A stretch of DNA of 64,000 nucleotides from Collinsella sp. Its GTDB lineage: Bacteria; Actinomycetota; Coriobacteriia; Coriobacteriales; Coriobacteriaceae. The notes under the pieces were generated by a model. The model ran no database searches. It saw nothing but the letters and a program-made list of their open reading frames with translations, and was not told where the DNA came from. Both the position numbers and the translations under genes were made by a program. The stretch lies in the NCBI GenBank assembly GCA_031296755.1, contig JAUMMZ010000022.1:97163-161162 (forward strand), given 5' to 3'. Positions 34,331 through 43,410 of this stretch are shown piece after piece. Each line of letters opens with the position of its first letter. Within the stretch, counting starts at the first letter, position 1.

Positions 34331-34765
34331 CTACTCACCGGTTTCGATGCGCTCCGGCGTGCTCTCGTGGTAGATGAGCGTAAACGTACCGATCTGAACG
34401 GAAGAACCGTCGTGCAGCGGGGCTGCATTGACAATGGCACCGTCGACCCAGGTACCATTGAGCGAGCCCAGGTCCTCGATGCGAGCGCCGAGGCCCTCGC
34501 GAATAATGCGCGCGTGGCTGCGCGAAACGGTCATGTCATTAAGGAAGATGCCGTTCGCGGGATCGCGGCCGATGGTGGTCACGTCGTCCTCGAGCTCAAA
34601 GGCGGCACCAGTCTGCGGACCCTTGACGATGGACAGAACGGGGGCGGTGATGCGCACGTTGGCCATGAGGTCGGGAACGGTGACGTCGCTTGAAGGCACG
34701 CGGAATACGCAGGTAGCGTCAGCAGTCTTATCATTCTGAGGCATATTGTTAACCATGTTGTCCAT
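34331..34765 (-). CDS. FHA-domain protein, GarA/OdhI-like
   Basis: A 144-residue protein with one FHA phosphothreonine-binding domain (TTIGRDPANGIFLNDMTVSRSHARI; DLGSLNGTWVDG). The N-terminal DATCVFR places Thr18 where GarA and OdhI have their ETTSVFR phosphorylation site, targeted by Ser/Thr kinases to control 2-oxoglutarate metabolism. The start at 34765 follows AGGGGT. It is adjacent to the FtsR-like gene, as in mycobacteria. No kinase gene is in the window, so the regulatory role is inferred from homology. Confidence 0.85.
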   Translation of the reverse strand: MDNMVNNMPQNDKTADATCVFRVPSSDVTVPDLMANVRITAPVLSIVKGPQTGAAFELEDDVTTIGRDPANGIFLNDMTVSRSHARIIREGLGARIEDLGSLNGTWVDGAIVNAAPLHDGSSVQIGTFTLIYHESTPERIETGE

Positions 34766-34831
34766 GACAACCCCTAACTTATCGCGGACGTGCCGCAAAT
34801 AATGAACCGTACGTAATCATACCCCAACGAA

Positions 34832-35536
34832 TCAGTCTTCGATTTCAGGGTTCAGAAAGTCGATGTCCTCGTCCTCGGGATGTGCGAGAGCCTGTTTAAT
34901 GGCCACTTCGCCCTTAATGGAGTAGATGACAGCCGTGAGCATGGAGAAGATCACGCCGCCGTACACAAAGAAGATGCCGAGGGGCACCGAGCTTCCGTTG
35001 AGGCCCGGGAAGGCCTTAAGGGTTGAAGGTAAAAGATGCAGGCCGTCAATAACGGGGAAACCGAGCAGCATGAGCGAGAAGCCGGTCATGAGCAGCGCTG
35101 TGGCAATCTTTCCAGGGAAGACGACATCGATGGGGCGACGGTGATAATGACGCACGATAAGCGTGCCGATGCCCAGATAGATGTCGCGGCCAATAATGAG
35201 CACGCAGACCCAGATGGGCAGCTCTCCGCGGACCACCAGTCCAAGTACGCCGGTGAACAGCAGCGCACGATCGCAAATGGGGTCCATGACCTTGCCGAGC
35301 CACGAGACCGTTTTGGTCATGCGGGCGATCTGACCGTCCATCCAGTCGGTGGAGGCGGCAACGGCGTAGATTGCGATGGCGATGACGCGGTTGTTATCCG
35401 TCACAAACAGGTACAGAAATACCAGGGTGAGAATCAGGCGCGTAAAGGTAATGAAATTGGAGATCGTAAAGATCTTATTCGACGGGTAATCGGAAGTGCC
35501 GATAAGCTCCTTTTTGATCTTCTTTTTGATGCCCAC
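34832..35536 (-). CDS. CDP-alcohol phosphatidyltransferase (PgsA-like, second copy)
   Basis: A 234-residue membrane enzyme with the CDP-alcohol phosphotransferase motif STDWMDGQIARM followed by GKVMDPICDR, and about six hydrophobic segments. It could make phosphatidylglycerol phosphate, cardiolipin or another phospholipid. The start is GTG 35536 behind GGGGGAG, which removes 42 unsupported upstream codons. The position beside the GarA/FtsR pair mirrors the mycobacterial pgsA2 region. The C-terminal 20 residues are acidic. Confidence 0.82.
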   Translation of the reverse strand: MGIKKKIKKELIGTSDYPSNKIFTISNFITFTRLILTLVFLYLFVTDNNRVIAIAIYAVAASTDWMDGQIARMTKTVSWLGKVMDPICDRALLFTGVLGLVVRGELPIWVCVLIIGRDIYLGIGTLIVRHYHRRPIDVVFPGKIATALLMTGFSLMLLGFPVIDGLHLLPSTLKAFPGLNGSSVPLGIFFVYGGVIFSMLTAVIYSIKGEVAIKQALAHPEDEDIDFLNPEIED

Positions 35537-35924
35537 AGGACTCCCCCGCTGGTTAACGACAAAACTTTCGATACTATACCCGTTCCGGCGATGTCTATCC
35601 AGCGTAAGCATAGAGAGTCCAGACATGTGGAGGGCGCCTCTGGGCTGCGCTGGATTCTGCATTTGTGTACATCAGCCTCTAAAAGCGACATTTTTCGGCA
35701 TCTTTGGTGGCTGGTGTACACGTTTTGATTCGGTGATTACATCGATCGGGAAAGTTGTTGCTTTAATCAAATGCGTGCGGGTCGAGATTGGCTGGCGCCA
35801 AAAGAGCCCAACGGCCGTTACGGCTTCGTTAGAAACGCGCCCCACCATGGATGGTGAACCCGAAAGGTAAGGCGCGCGGGCACGGTGGCTCGGCCCGCGC
35901 GCCCGGAAGAGAAAGGACGAACCC
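35537..35924. other. Intergenic stretch at the left edge of the accessory region
   Basis: No gene is credible in these 388 bases. An 11-bp GC stem (35871-35881 with 35893-35903) sits just before the ribosome site of the ABC gene and may attenuate it. Base composition rises sharply from about 35.84 kb onward, marking the boundary. Confidence 0.6.
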
Positions 35925-36653
<729 letters not shown>

Positions 36654-36829
36654 CGGGCGAGAAAGGCGGCCTGCTCGCGGGCCTGCGCGCCGAGGCCCTG
36701 AAGTCGCGCCACGCGGCACCGGTTCGCCTGGCCGTGCTCATGGCGCTGCCGATGCCGCTGCTCGGCGCGATGCCCTACCGGGGCGTGCAGATCTTCAGCG
36801 CGTGGAACTACTGGTTGGATTGGCAACAC

Positions 36830-37720
36830 CTATTTGGACGATTCCGGGAGGGACAGCCCCGCCTCCCTGAACTCGACCGGAGACATGTAGCCCAGCGTCG
36901 AGTGGATCCTGAAGTTGTTGTACCAGTGCACGTAGTCCGAGAGCTTGGCCCGGAGCTCGCGCGTCGTGCCGAACGTCTCGCGGTGGACGAGCTCGGCCTT
37001 CAGTATCCTGTTGGTCGACTCGTCGACGGCGTTGTCGTAGGGGCAGCCCTTGGCCGACAGCGACCTCTCAATGCCGAAGGCCTCGAGCATCAGGTCGATC
37101 TCGGCGTTGTCGAACTCGCTGCCGCGGTCCGTGTGGAAGACCTCGATGTCCGAGATGGGGAAGGAGAGCGTCGCGAACGCCGACTTGACCAGCCGGGCGT
37201 CCTTCCTGGGCCCGGCGGAGTGGCCGACGATCTCCCTGTTGTAGAGGTCGACGAGCAGGCAGACGTAGTTCCACGAGGCCCCGACGCGCACGTAGGTCAG
37301 GTCGCTGCATATATGGGTGCGCGGCGCCCTGCCGCCGAAGCCGCGCGCGACGACGTTGGGCACGTCGGCCTCGTTGACCGCCCCGGGGTGCACCTTGAAC
37401 CTCTTCCTGCCGTATGCGCTGACCAGGCCGTTCTCCCTCATGATGCGGCAGACCCGGCGCCGGCTGACGGTGACGCCCGACCTCTCGAGCGACGCCTTTA
37501 TCTTGCGCGAGCCGTACCGGCCCTTGCTGGCGGCGTGGGCCGCGACCACGGCCGGCGCGGCGGGGTCCGGCGCGGCGGGCCGGTCGGCCCGCGAGCGCAT
37601 GGAGTAGTACGTCGACCTCGCGACGCCGAGGAGCCTGCACTGCGCTGATATGGGGTAGCGGCCCTCGTTGGCCGCTATGGCCCTCACTTTCGAGCGTATA
37701 TCAGCGCCGCTTGTTTTAAG
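36830..37720 (-). CDS. IS3-family transposase OrfB (integrase core)
   Basis: The integrase-like half of the transposase, 296 codons. The DDE residues are in SDLTYVR (first Asp), FHTDRGSEFDNA (second Asp) and NAVDESTNRILKAE (Glu). An upstream HTH_21-type segment (GRYPISAQCRLLGVARSTYYSM) is typical of OrfB. It has no convincing start of its own and is likely made by frameshift from orfA, around the TTAAAAC run at about 37714-37720. The frame continues intact to 36830. Confidence 0.9.
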   Translation of the reverse strand, partial: LKTSGADIRSKVRAIAANEGRYPISAQCRLLGVARSTYYSMRSRADRPAAPDPAAPAVVAAHAASKGRYGSRKIKASLERSGVTVSRRRVCRIMRENGLVSAYGRKRFKVHPGAVNEADVPNVVARGFGGRAPRTHICSDLTYVRVGASWNYVCLLVDLYNREIVGHSAGPRKDARLVKSAFATLSFPISDIEVFHTDRGSEFDNAEIDLMLEAFGIERSLSAKGCPYDNAVDESTNRILKAELVHRETFGTTRELRAKLSDYVHWYNNFRIHSTLGYMSPVEFREAGLSLPESSK

Positions 37721-37971
37721 ACGTCGACCTCCATCCGGAGCCTGCGGTTCTCGCGCTCGAGCTCCAGGATCCGGTTCTGCTCGGGCGTGCGGTTGCACGC
37801 GGCGCGCGGCGAGCCGGTCGCGTTTATCGACTTGATCCACCTCTCCACGGTGCTCTTGCCGAGGTCGTACTCGTCCATGATCTCGCGCTTGGGCTTGCCG
37901 GCGTTGTAGAGGTCGACTATCTGCCTCTTGAACTCGTCGGTGAAATGCCTCGGGTGCCTGGGGTCCCTCAT
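37684..37971 (-). CDS. IS3-family transposase OrfA (HTH)
   Basis: A 95-residue DNA-binding protein with a helix-turn-helix (FTDEFKRQIVDLYNAGKPKREIMDEYDLGKSTVERWI) and a C-terminal leucine zipper (RILELERENRRLRMEVDVLKQ). The start MRDPRHPRH at 37971 is chosen for the family-like opening. It overlaps orfB by 37 bases, the usual IS3 arrangement for programmed frameshifting. Confidence 0.88.
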   Translation of the reverse strand: MRDPRHPRHFTDEFKRQIVDLYNAGKPKREIMDEYDLGKSTVERWIKSINATGSPRAACNRTPEQNRILELERENRRLRMEVDVLKQAALIYARK

Positions 37972-38404
37972 ATACGGCCCTCCCGTCTCCTGCGCCCCTC
38001 CCGGAACTGTCCACATCAGTGTAGCCAATCCACGGCCGCCTGGGCGGGCATCGTGCTGGGCAGCCTGCCCCTCTACGCGCTGGAGCTCGGCGTGGCCCTG
38101 CGCCTCGGCCGCAACGCCGCCATCGGCGCCGGCGCGGCGGGGATGCTCCTCGCGTTCTTCTCAGTGGGCGGACTTGCGCATGGCCTCATGACCGGCGAGC
38201 TCACCGGCGCCCTGGCGACGCCCCTGAGCTGGGTGCCGCTCGCCTGGCCCGCGCGCCTGGGGTCGCTCGGGGTGGAGGCCTTCATCGACGCCGCACGCGC
38301 GGCGGGCCCTCTCCTCACGACTGCGCTCGCTGGCCTCGTGCTCACCCTGGCAGCCGCCGCCGTCCTTCTCGCCTGGTTCTGCCGCTTCGAGGACGGGAGG
38401 GCAG

Positions 38405-38605
38405 ATGCGTAGGAAGCCGCTCGCCGCCGTGCTCGTCCTCCTCTCCGCAGCGCTCGTCCTGGGCGGGAATGCCCTGCTCGACGCCGGCTGGGGGTCGGCG
38501 CTGCGCTCGATCGCCGACCGCGTGCTGCCCAACCCTGAGATCGCCATGTGGGCGCCCGCGCCCGCGGCTGCGCGCGGGGCTCTGGACCGCTGTGCGCGGC
38601 GCTAG
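38405..38605 (+). CDS. Small hypothetical membrane or secreted protein
   Basis: A 66-residue ORF starting in the last codons of the permease remnant (8-base overlap). It has one hydrophobic N-terminal segment (about 5-25) after two Arg, then an Ala/Pro-rich tail. It could be a small subunit of the transporter or an exported peptide. No family is recognised. Codon use matches the GC-rich neighbours, supporting a real gene. Confidence 0.5.
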   Translation: MRRKPLAAVLVLLSAALVLGGNALLDAGWGSALRSIADRVLPNPEIAMWAPAPAAARGALDRCARR

Positions 38606-38638
38606 TACAATTCCGACGGGAGTTTCAGGAGGTCTAAC

Positions 38639-39301
38639 ATGGCGAGGATACTGGCAGTGGATGATGAGCGGGCGATCCTCGACGCGCTCGCGCGCGTCCT
38701 CGGCCGCGACGGCCACGAGGTCGTCAAGGCAGTGGACCCGACGGCGGTCCCGGGGACGGACCTCTCGCGCTTCGACCTCGTGCTCTGCGACGTCATGATG
38801 CCGGGGCTCGACGGCTTCGAGCTCGTGCGGCAGATCCGCCCGGACTTCGACGGGCCCATCATCTTCCTGACCGCGCGCGTGGCCGAGGAGGACGCCGTGG
38901 CCGGCTACGGCCTGGGCGCCGACGACTACGTCCGCAAGCCCTTCGGGGCCGCGGAGCTGCGCGCCAAGGTCGCGGCCCATCTACGCCGTGAGCGCCGGCC
39001 GCGCTCGCACGCCCTCTCCTTCGGGGAGGTGCGGATCGACCTCGGGGCGCGCGGCCTCTCCGTGGGCGGCGAGGCCGTGCCGCTCACGCCCACCGAGTAC
39101 GCCATCTGCGAGTACCTCGCCCGCCACCCCGGGCAGGTCATGAGCCGCGCGCAGATACGCGAGGCGGTGCTCGGCTGGGAGAGCGACGCCGACGACGCGG
39201 CCATATCCATGCAGGTCAGCCGCGCCCGGAGGAAACTCTCCGAGGCCGGCGCCGATCCGATCGCGACCGTCTGGGGGATGGGGTACAAATGGCAGCTCTG
39301 A
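38639..39301 (+). CDS. OmpR-family response regulator
   Basis: A 220-residue regulator with a receiver domain (phosphoacceptor Asp in LVLCDVMMPG, about residue 45-50; Lys in DDYVRKPFG) and a C-terminal winged helix (TPTEYAICEYLARHPGQVMSR; ending VWGMGYKW). AGGAGG precedes the ATG. It overlaps the kinase gene by 13 bases and lies downstream of the ABC genes, so it probably controls peptide-antibiotic resistance in the BceR/NisR manner. Confidence 0.92.
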   Translation: MARILAVDDERAILDALARVLGRDGHEVVKAVDPTAVPGTDLSRFDLVLCDVMMPGLDGFELVRQIRPDFDGPIIFLTARVAEEDAVAGYGLGADDYVRKPFGAAELRAKVAAHLRRERRPRSHALSFGEVRIDLGARGLSVGGEAVPLTPTEYAICEYLARHPGQVMSRAQIREAVLGWESDADDAAISMQVSRARRKLSEAGADPIATVWGMGYKWQL

Positions 39302-40725
39302 GGACCGGGGCGCGAGGTCGCGGGGGCATGCCGCTCTCCTTCGTCATCGCGCGCTACTTCGCCTACGCGTTCGCGGCGGTCGCCACGGCGTGGCTCGCCT
39401 CGTTCATGGCGCTCTCCGCGGCGATCGACGCGGGCTTCGTCTACGAGGCAAGCTGGGGGCCGGCCAATGCGCGCGAGGTCGCGGAGGGCCTGGCACGCGA
39501 CGGCGTCTGCGGGCAGCAGGACGTGCCGACGGCGTACCGCTACCTCATCCTGAACAAGGACGGATACGCGCTGATGACAGACCTCGAGGGCACGCGGCTC
39601 GAGGACGCGACGGAAATGGCCCGTGCGGCACTCGCCGCGGATCCGGGCACAGTGGAGATCGAGGGCGGGGGCTCGGGCCTCACCTACGCCGCGTTCCCGC
39701 TCAAGGGCGGCGGGGCCTGCGCACTCGTCAGCGAGTACCTGCCGCAGTGGGTCTCGCGCGACCTCGCCGGCCTGCTCCCCAACCCACAGAACCTCATGCT
39801 CGTCGGCTGCGCTGCGGGAAGCGCGCTCGCGCTCGCGCTCGTGGCGCGCCGCGCGAGCCGCGTGATCTCGCGCAAGATGGCGCCGCTCGCGGAGGCGGCG
39901 GGGCGCGTCGGCGCGGGGGATCTCGACTTCGCGGTCGGCAGCACCAACGTGCGCGAGGTGAACGACGTCCTCGCCGCGATGGACGCCATGCGGACCTCCC
40001 TCGCCGAGTCGCTCGAGGCCCGCTGGGCCGCGGAGCGGGGGCAGCGCGAGCAGGTGGCGTCGCTCGCCCACGACCTCAAGACGCCGCTCACCGTGCTGCG
40101 CGCCAACGCCGACTTCGTGGCGGAGGAGCTGGAAGACGAGAAAGACGCCGACCTCGCGGCCGCCGCGCGCGACATAGCCGGCAGTGTCGAAAGGCTCGAC
40201 GGCTACGTGCGCCTGCTCATCGAGGCCTCGCGCGGGTCCGGCGGGGCGGAGAGGGCCCCCATGCGGCCGGCCGAGCTCTGCGAACAGGTCCTCGCCGAGG
40301 CCGCCCAGATCGCCCGGGCGCGAGGCGTGACGCTCGACGCGACCACGGGCCCCGCTGTCGCGGGCGCGCCCGAGGCCCCGCTCGACCGAACCGCCCTGGC
40401 GCGGGCCGCCGCGAACCTCGTGGCCAACGCCGCCGAGCACGCGCGCTCGCGCGTGGCGGTCTCCTGCGACGTCGAGAGCGGCCACCTCGTCATCGAGGTG
40501 GCCGACGACGGACCGGGCTTCTCTCCCGCCGCCCTCGAACGCGGCTGCGAGCGCCTCTTCACAGACGACTCCTCCCGCTCCTCGCGCGACGGAGGCCGCC
40601 ACTACGGGCTCGGCCTCCACGCCGCCGCCGAGGCCGCGAGCGCCCACGGGGGCTCCGTCTCGCTCGCCAACAGCCCCTCGGACGGCGCGGTGGCCACCAT
40701 CGCGGTCCCCCTGTGCGGGGCCTGA
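39289..40725 (+). CDS. Sensor histidine kinase
   Basis: A 478-residue kinase. It has two membrane spans (about 16-40 and 160-190) around an outer domain of about 120 residues, then HAMP and the H box SLAHDLKTPLTVLRANADFV with the phosphorylatable His near residue 262. The ATPase boxes are NLVANAAEHA, VADDGPGFSP and GLGLHAAAEAASAHGGS. It pairs with the overlapping regulator. The sensed signal is unknown; a lantibiotic or cell-wall stress is suggested by the ABC genes. Confidence 0.9.
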   Translation: MAALRTGARGRGGMPLSFVIARYFAYAFAAVATAWLASFMALSAAIDAGFVYEASWGPANAREVAEGLARDGVCGQQDVPTAYRYLILNKDGYALMTDLEGTRLEDATEMARAALAADPGTVEIEGGGSGLTYAAFPLKGGGACALVSEYLPQWVSRDLAGLLPNPQNLMLVGCAAGSALALALVARRASRVISRKMAPLAEAAGRVGAGDLDFAVGSTNVREVNDVLAAMDAMRTSLAESLEARWAAERGQREQVASLAHDLKTPLTVLRANADFVAEELEDEKDADLAAAARDIAGSVERLDGYVRLLIEASRGSGGAERAPMRPAELCEQVLAEAAQIARARGVTLDATTGPAVAGAPEAPLDRTALARAAANLVANAAEHARSRVAVSCDVESGHLVIEVADDGPGFSPAALERGCERLFTDDSSRSSRDGGRHYGLGLHAAAEAASAHGGSVSLANSPSDGAVATIAVPLCGA

Positions 40726-40737
40726 CGAATCAGGCCC

Positions 40738-40932
40738 TCACACTGGCATACCTCGCAACCAAACGCTTCCCGGATAATTCATGAGGCCGTACTCGTATTC
40801 GAGCCTGCCTATCTCTGCGGCAAGCGCCTCCGTCATGTAGAAGTTTTTCGTGCGGCCCGTCGACTTCGCCAGGCGGTCGTACCTGTTCGCAAGGTCCTCG
40901 GGGATTCTCAGGGCTGCGGTGGCGGTTGCCAT
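40738..40932 (-). CDS. Ribbon-helix-helix protein, RelB-like, no toxin seen
   Basis: A 64-residue RHH protein (TAALRIPEDLANRYDRLAKS at the beta-strand and first helix; TGRTKNFYMTEALAAEIG). This is typical of antitoxins in RelB/DUF6290-type pairs. AGAGGTG precedes the ATG at 40932. Its gene is convergent with the kinase gene and no toxin follows, so it is an orphan antitoxin or an independent DNA-binding protein. Confidence 0.75.
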   Translation of the reverse strand: MATATAALRIPEDLANRYDRLAKSTGRTKNFYMTEALAAEIGRLEYEYGLMNYPGSVWLRGMPV

Positions 40933-41104
40933 GACGCACCTCTTGGTTAGATGTAATACGTATATTTCTTTCTATCACATCACCCGAACCCCGCACCGGC
41001 GTACGGCCGCATCTGCTTTTTACCTTACATTGTGTCAACCGGTCCATGCCCGGCATATTCTGCCGGATTGAATCAACCGTTAAATCAATCCGAGCCTTTA
41101 AGGG

Positions 41105-41345
41105 GCGGTTGAAATCCTTCGAGGACTGAGGGCACCGTCCCTAGGTCGGCTCCTCGATGGCCTCGGCTGAATTCCCCTGCAATCGACCGCATGGGTTCCG
41201 GCACGGGGTTCTGGCGCTGCCCGAACGGGGCGCAAGACTCGGCCGTCGGTCGTGCCGGACGGCATACGTTTTGAGACCGGCAAGCTGTTGCCGGCTCGAG
41301 GACAGCGGCCCGGTGCACCGGGCCGATCGATAGCGGTCTCAGGTT
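41105..41345. ncRNA. Candidate structured RNA in a 550-base gene-free stretch
   Basis: The stretch 40933-41482 has no convincing ORF. Several stems occur in series: 41119-41125 with 41151-41157 (enclosing AGGG/CCCT), 41242-41247 with 41258-41263, and a closing stem 41272-41279 with 41334-41341. The last encloses a small GCAA/TTGC hairpin (41280-41291) and the hairpin 41306-41325 (8-bp stem, loop TGCA). The last three make a three-way junction. The density of stems is unlike the surrounding DNA. Strand and family are unknown. Confidence 0.5.
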
Positions 41346-41482
41346 CACAGCGCAGCTTCTCAGGGCTCGCATATATAGGAAGACTTGATTGGCAATCGAT
41401 TTTAATGAAGTCGGCAGCGCATGTCAGAGTTTTCAACAAATTTAACATGCCACCCTTTATATCCGCACGCGCGTAATTCAAC

Positions 41483-42136
41483 TCATAAGGACCGGCTATC
41501 CCTTACCTGTGACACAATCTCAAACGCACAGAACAGAATCATCAGTCCAATCATCGCATAAGAGGCAGCCGAACCTTCAAGCACTATTCCACAAAGAACA
41601 ATCTCCGCGCAGCCAATAAGAACTGTTATCAGGCGCTCTGCCTTTTTGCTCTCGCCGCTCGCATAAAAAGGCGGCAAAGTGCACAAGATCACATATAGCC
41701 CGGGAAGGGAATACAGGATCGATAGTCCAAGTCCCCCATCAACCGCAGTGCTTTGCGTAAGAATCAACTGAACCCAAACGGCAATTATCACTGAGCAGGT
41801 TGTCGATAAAAGAAGACTAGAAATATAGCACGCAACAAAGTCCCGTCGCATTCGAGCAGAGAAATCCGCGAACTCTCTTCGCCGCGTGGAAACAATAAGG
41901 TACACAGAAATTGCAATAGAACCAATCAGAGAAAACAGCGGAACAACCAGCAATTCAAGCTTATTACCCCATCGATCAACCACACCCCCACTCCAATGAG
42001 CGGGAATTGTATCAGGGAGGACTGACCAAGCCGCCCATAGAATCAGAAATGGAAGAATAGAGAGGATGAAAGATGATAACACTGCAGTAGTTTTTTTTGA
42101 GGCTCTCATCGATTCCGCATCTCCTTGCGCGCCCAC
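41483..42136 (-). CDS. DUF1648-type membrane protein
   Basis: A 217-residue protein with about six hydrophobic segments. The early motif LPDTIPAHWSGGVVDRWGNK is the DUF1648 signature (found in SdpI-type immunity and related proteins). It is shorter than full SdpI. The start is GTG 42136 with GGAG in front; ATG 42109 with AGGAG is an alternative. The coding strand is AT-richer than the neighbouring ABC/kinase genes, pointing to a separate origin. Its role is unknown; immunity to a peptide toxin is one possibility. Confidence 0.7.
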   Translation of the reverse strand: MGAQGDAESMRASKKTTAVLSSFILSILPFLILWAAWSVLPDTIPAHWSGGVVDRWGNKLELLVVPLFSLIGSIAISVYLIVSTRRREFADFSARMRRDFVACYISSLLLSTTCSVIIAVWVQLILTQSTAVDGGLGLSILYSLPGLYVILCTLPPFYASGESKKAERLITVLIGCAEIVLCGIVLEGSAASYAMIGLMILFCAFEIVSQVRDSRSL

Positions 42137-42210
42137 ATTCCACTCCGCCTTAAATCAAGTATACGTTTTGGAACGGGATGTCACTCCGAACGCCTTACCC
42201 TCTTAGTGTG

Positions 42211-42225
42211 ATGCCGCTGCGGCAT
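42211..42225 (+). promoter_or_regulatory. Conserved dyad upstream of pilin-like copy 1
   Basis: ATGCCGC-T-GCGGCAT, ending 75 bases before the ATG at 42301. Matching dyads precede copies 2 and 3 with a different but still paired outermost base. TTGACT at 42228-42233 is a possible -35 box. Confidence 0.65.
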
Positions 42226-42300
42226 TGTTGACTCATCCTTAGTAATCGCGTCTATCCTCTGCAGCATCAGCCAAAGCAATCCGAGAGGAGCCGCACATGC

Positions 42301-43261
42301 ATGCAGCGGAAATTCCTTTCGGGGGGGGGTATCTCCCAGATTTACCCGCCGCCCGAAGGGGCAGTCGACAGTCGAGTACGTACTGATCATCGCGATCATC
42401 GTCCTGGTGGTGCTGATCGCGGGACCGTGGGTCTCGTCGGCGATCACAAACCAGTTCAACACGGTGGCGGGGACGCTCGGCAACGGAATCTCAAAGGGGG
42501 GCTGGGAGTCGGGCGGCACGGGCGGCGGCAACGGGTCGTTGACCGACGCCGACATCGTGGACCCCGTTCACGGGATAGCGTTCGCCGTGTACTCGGAGGA
42601 CGACCACAGCCTCATGTTCTACAAGCGCCGCGGGGTCCCCAGAGTCGGTGACATGCTCAACAGCCGCCGCGTGACGGCGGTGTATACGGGGTTCGAAAAT
42701 GGATACGCCACCGCGACCGTGGGAAACGACGGCAAGACGACTGCCCCCTGGTGGCCTAACAGAAATAATATCGTGGCCGTAAAGGCCATTGACGATGGCA
42801 TAGAAATCCACTCGTTGGCATTTTGCTTTCAGTACATGGAGAACTGCAAGAGCTTTGATCTGGCAAAGTTCGACATGTAGAACTGCACAAATCTGCAGCA
42901 CGCATTCGCGTATTGCGGCAATGCGACTTCCTTCAGTATTTCAAGCTGGGATACGTCCTCGGTCGTCGAATTCGACTCGGCGCTCAAAAACCTTTACAAG
43001 GTCGAGGAGATTGACATCTCCGGATGGTCGACGCGGAAAGCCGGCGATTTACGTCTCCTTTTTTCCACCGACAGTTCGCTGAAAAGCGTGAAATTTGGAC
43101 CAGGGTGGAAGACCTCAGATGTTATGGATATGCTCGGCATGTTTAGCTATTGCAAAAATCTAAACCTCGACTGTTCCGATTGGAATGTCCCAACCTATGC
43201 CAATCATAGTGACTTCAATCACTGCGCCCCCGGCGTTATCCTCCCGAAGGCGTGGCAGTAG
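42301..43261 (+). pseudogene. Pilin-like/BspA-DUF285 surface protein, copy 1: out of frame and with a nonsense codon
   Basis: From ATG 42301 (behind GAGGAG) the frame leaves the pilin frame after the nine-G run at 42321-42329. With eight G it would read MQRKFLSGGVSPRFTRRPKG|QSTVEYVLII and onward, matching copies 2 and 3. The mature start G|QSTVEY fits the Flp prepilin site, followed by a hydrophobic helix. The C-terminal part to 43261 has BspA/DUF285-like repeats (SSWDTSSVVEF; MFSYCKNLNLDCSDWNV). A TAG at 42878-42880 interrupts these repeats after KFDM, where Ser is likely in the family. So two lesions are present: one possibly reversible, one not. Confidence 0.8.
42315..42360 (+). promoter_or_regulatory. 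G9 tract inside a nested stem-loop (copy 1)
   Basis: The outer stem is 42315-42322 with 42353-42360 (8 bp, one G-U); the inner stem is GGGTA (42327-42331) with TACCC (42343-42347). The G run is 42321-42329. It lies within codons 5-20 of the gene. The same fold occurs in copies 2 and 3 with altered but paired bases. Confidence 0.7.
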
Positions 43262-43307
43262 GTCTGAAGAAACAAAACGGCAAGCAGTTTATGTGGCGCG
43301 GGCACCC

Positions 43308-43331
43308 GTGCCGCCGTTGCCTCAGCGGCAC
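43308..43331 (+). promoter_or_regulatory. Conserved dyad upstream of pilin-like copy 2
   Basis: GTGCCGC (43308-43314) and GCGGCAC (43325-43331) form a 7-bp stem with a 10-base loop, ending 79 bases before the ATG at 43411. Confidence 0.6.
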
Positions 43332-43410
43332 GTTACGGGCTAGTCGGTTCGATTTAACGTACGCTCTGCATGCAATATCAATCCCCATGCGAAGGGCGTG
43401 TCGCATATGC

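Larger units (their letters stand above)
36816..38032 (-). mobile_element. IS3-family insertion sequence, 1217 bp
   Basis: The ends are imperfect inverted repeats of about 36 bases, both starting TGGATTGGC (36816 inward; reverse complement at 38032 inward). The element carries overlapping orfA and orfB on the minus strand, as in the IS3 family. No 3-4 base target duplication is seen (GGT left, CGG right), which suggests a deletion or rearrangement after insertion. Confidence 0.92.

Noticed and set aside
41085..41481. Overlapping small ORFs of 74-127 codons
   Set aside because: None has a good ribosome site or recognisable domain; the many stems suggest a non-coding RNA instead.
42878..42880. 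TAG as a recoded sense codon (pyrrolysine type)
   Set aside because: No pyl genes or special downstream element are seen; a simple nonsense mutation explains it, and copy 2 carries a similar one.
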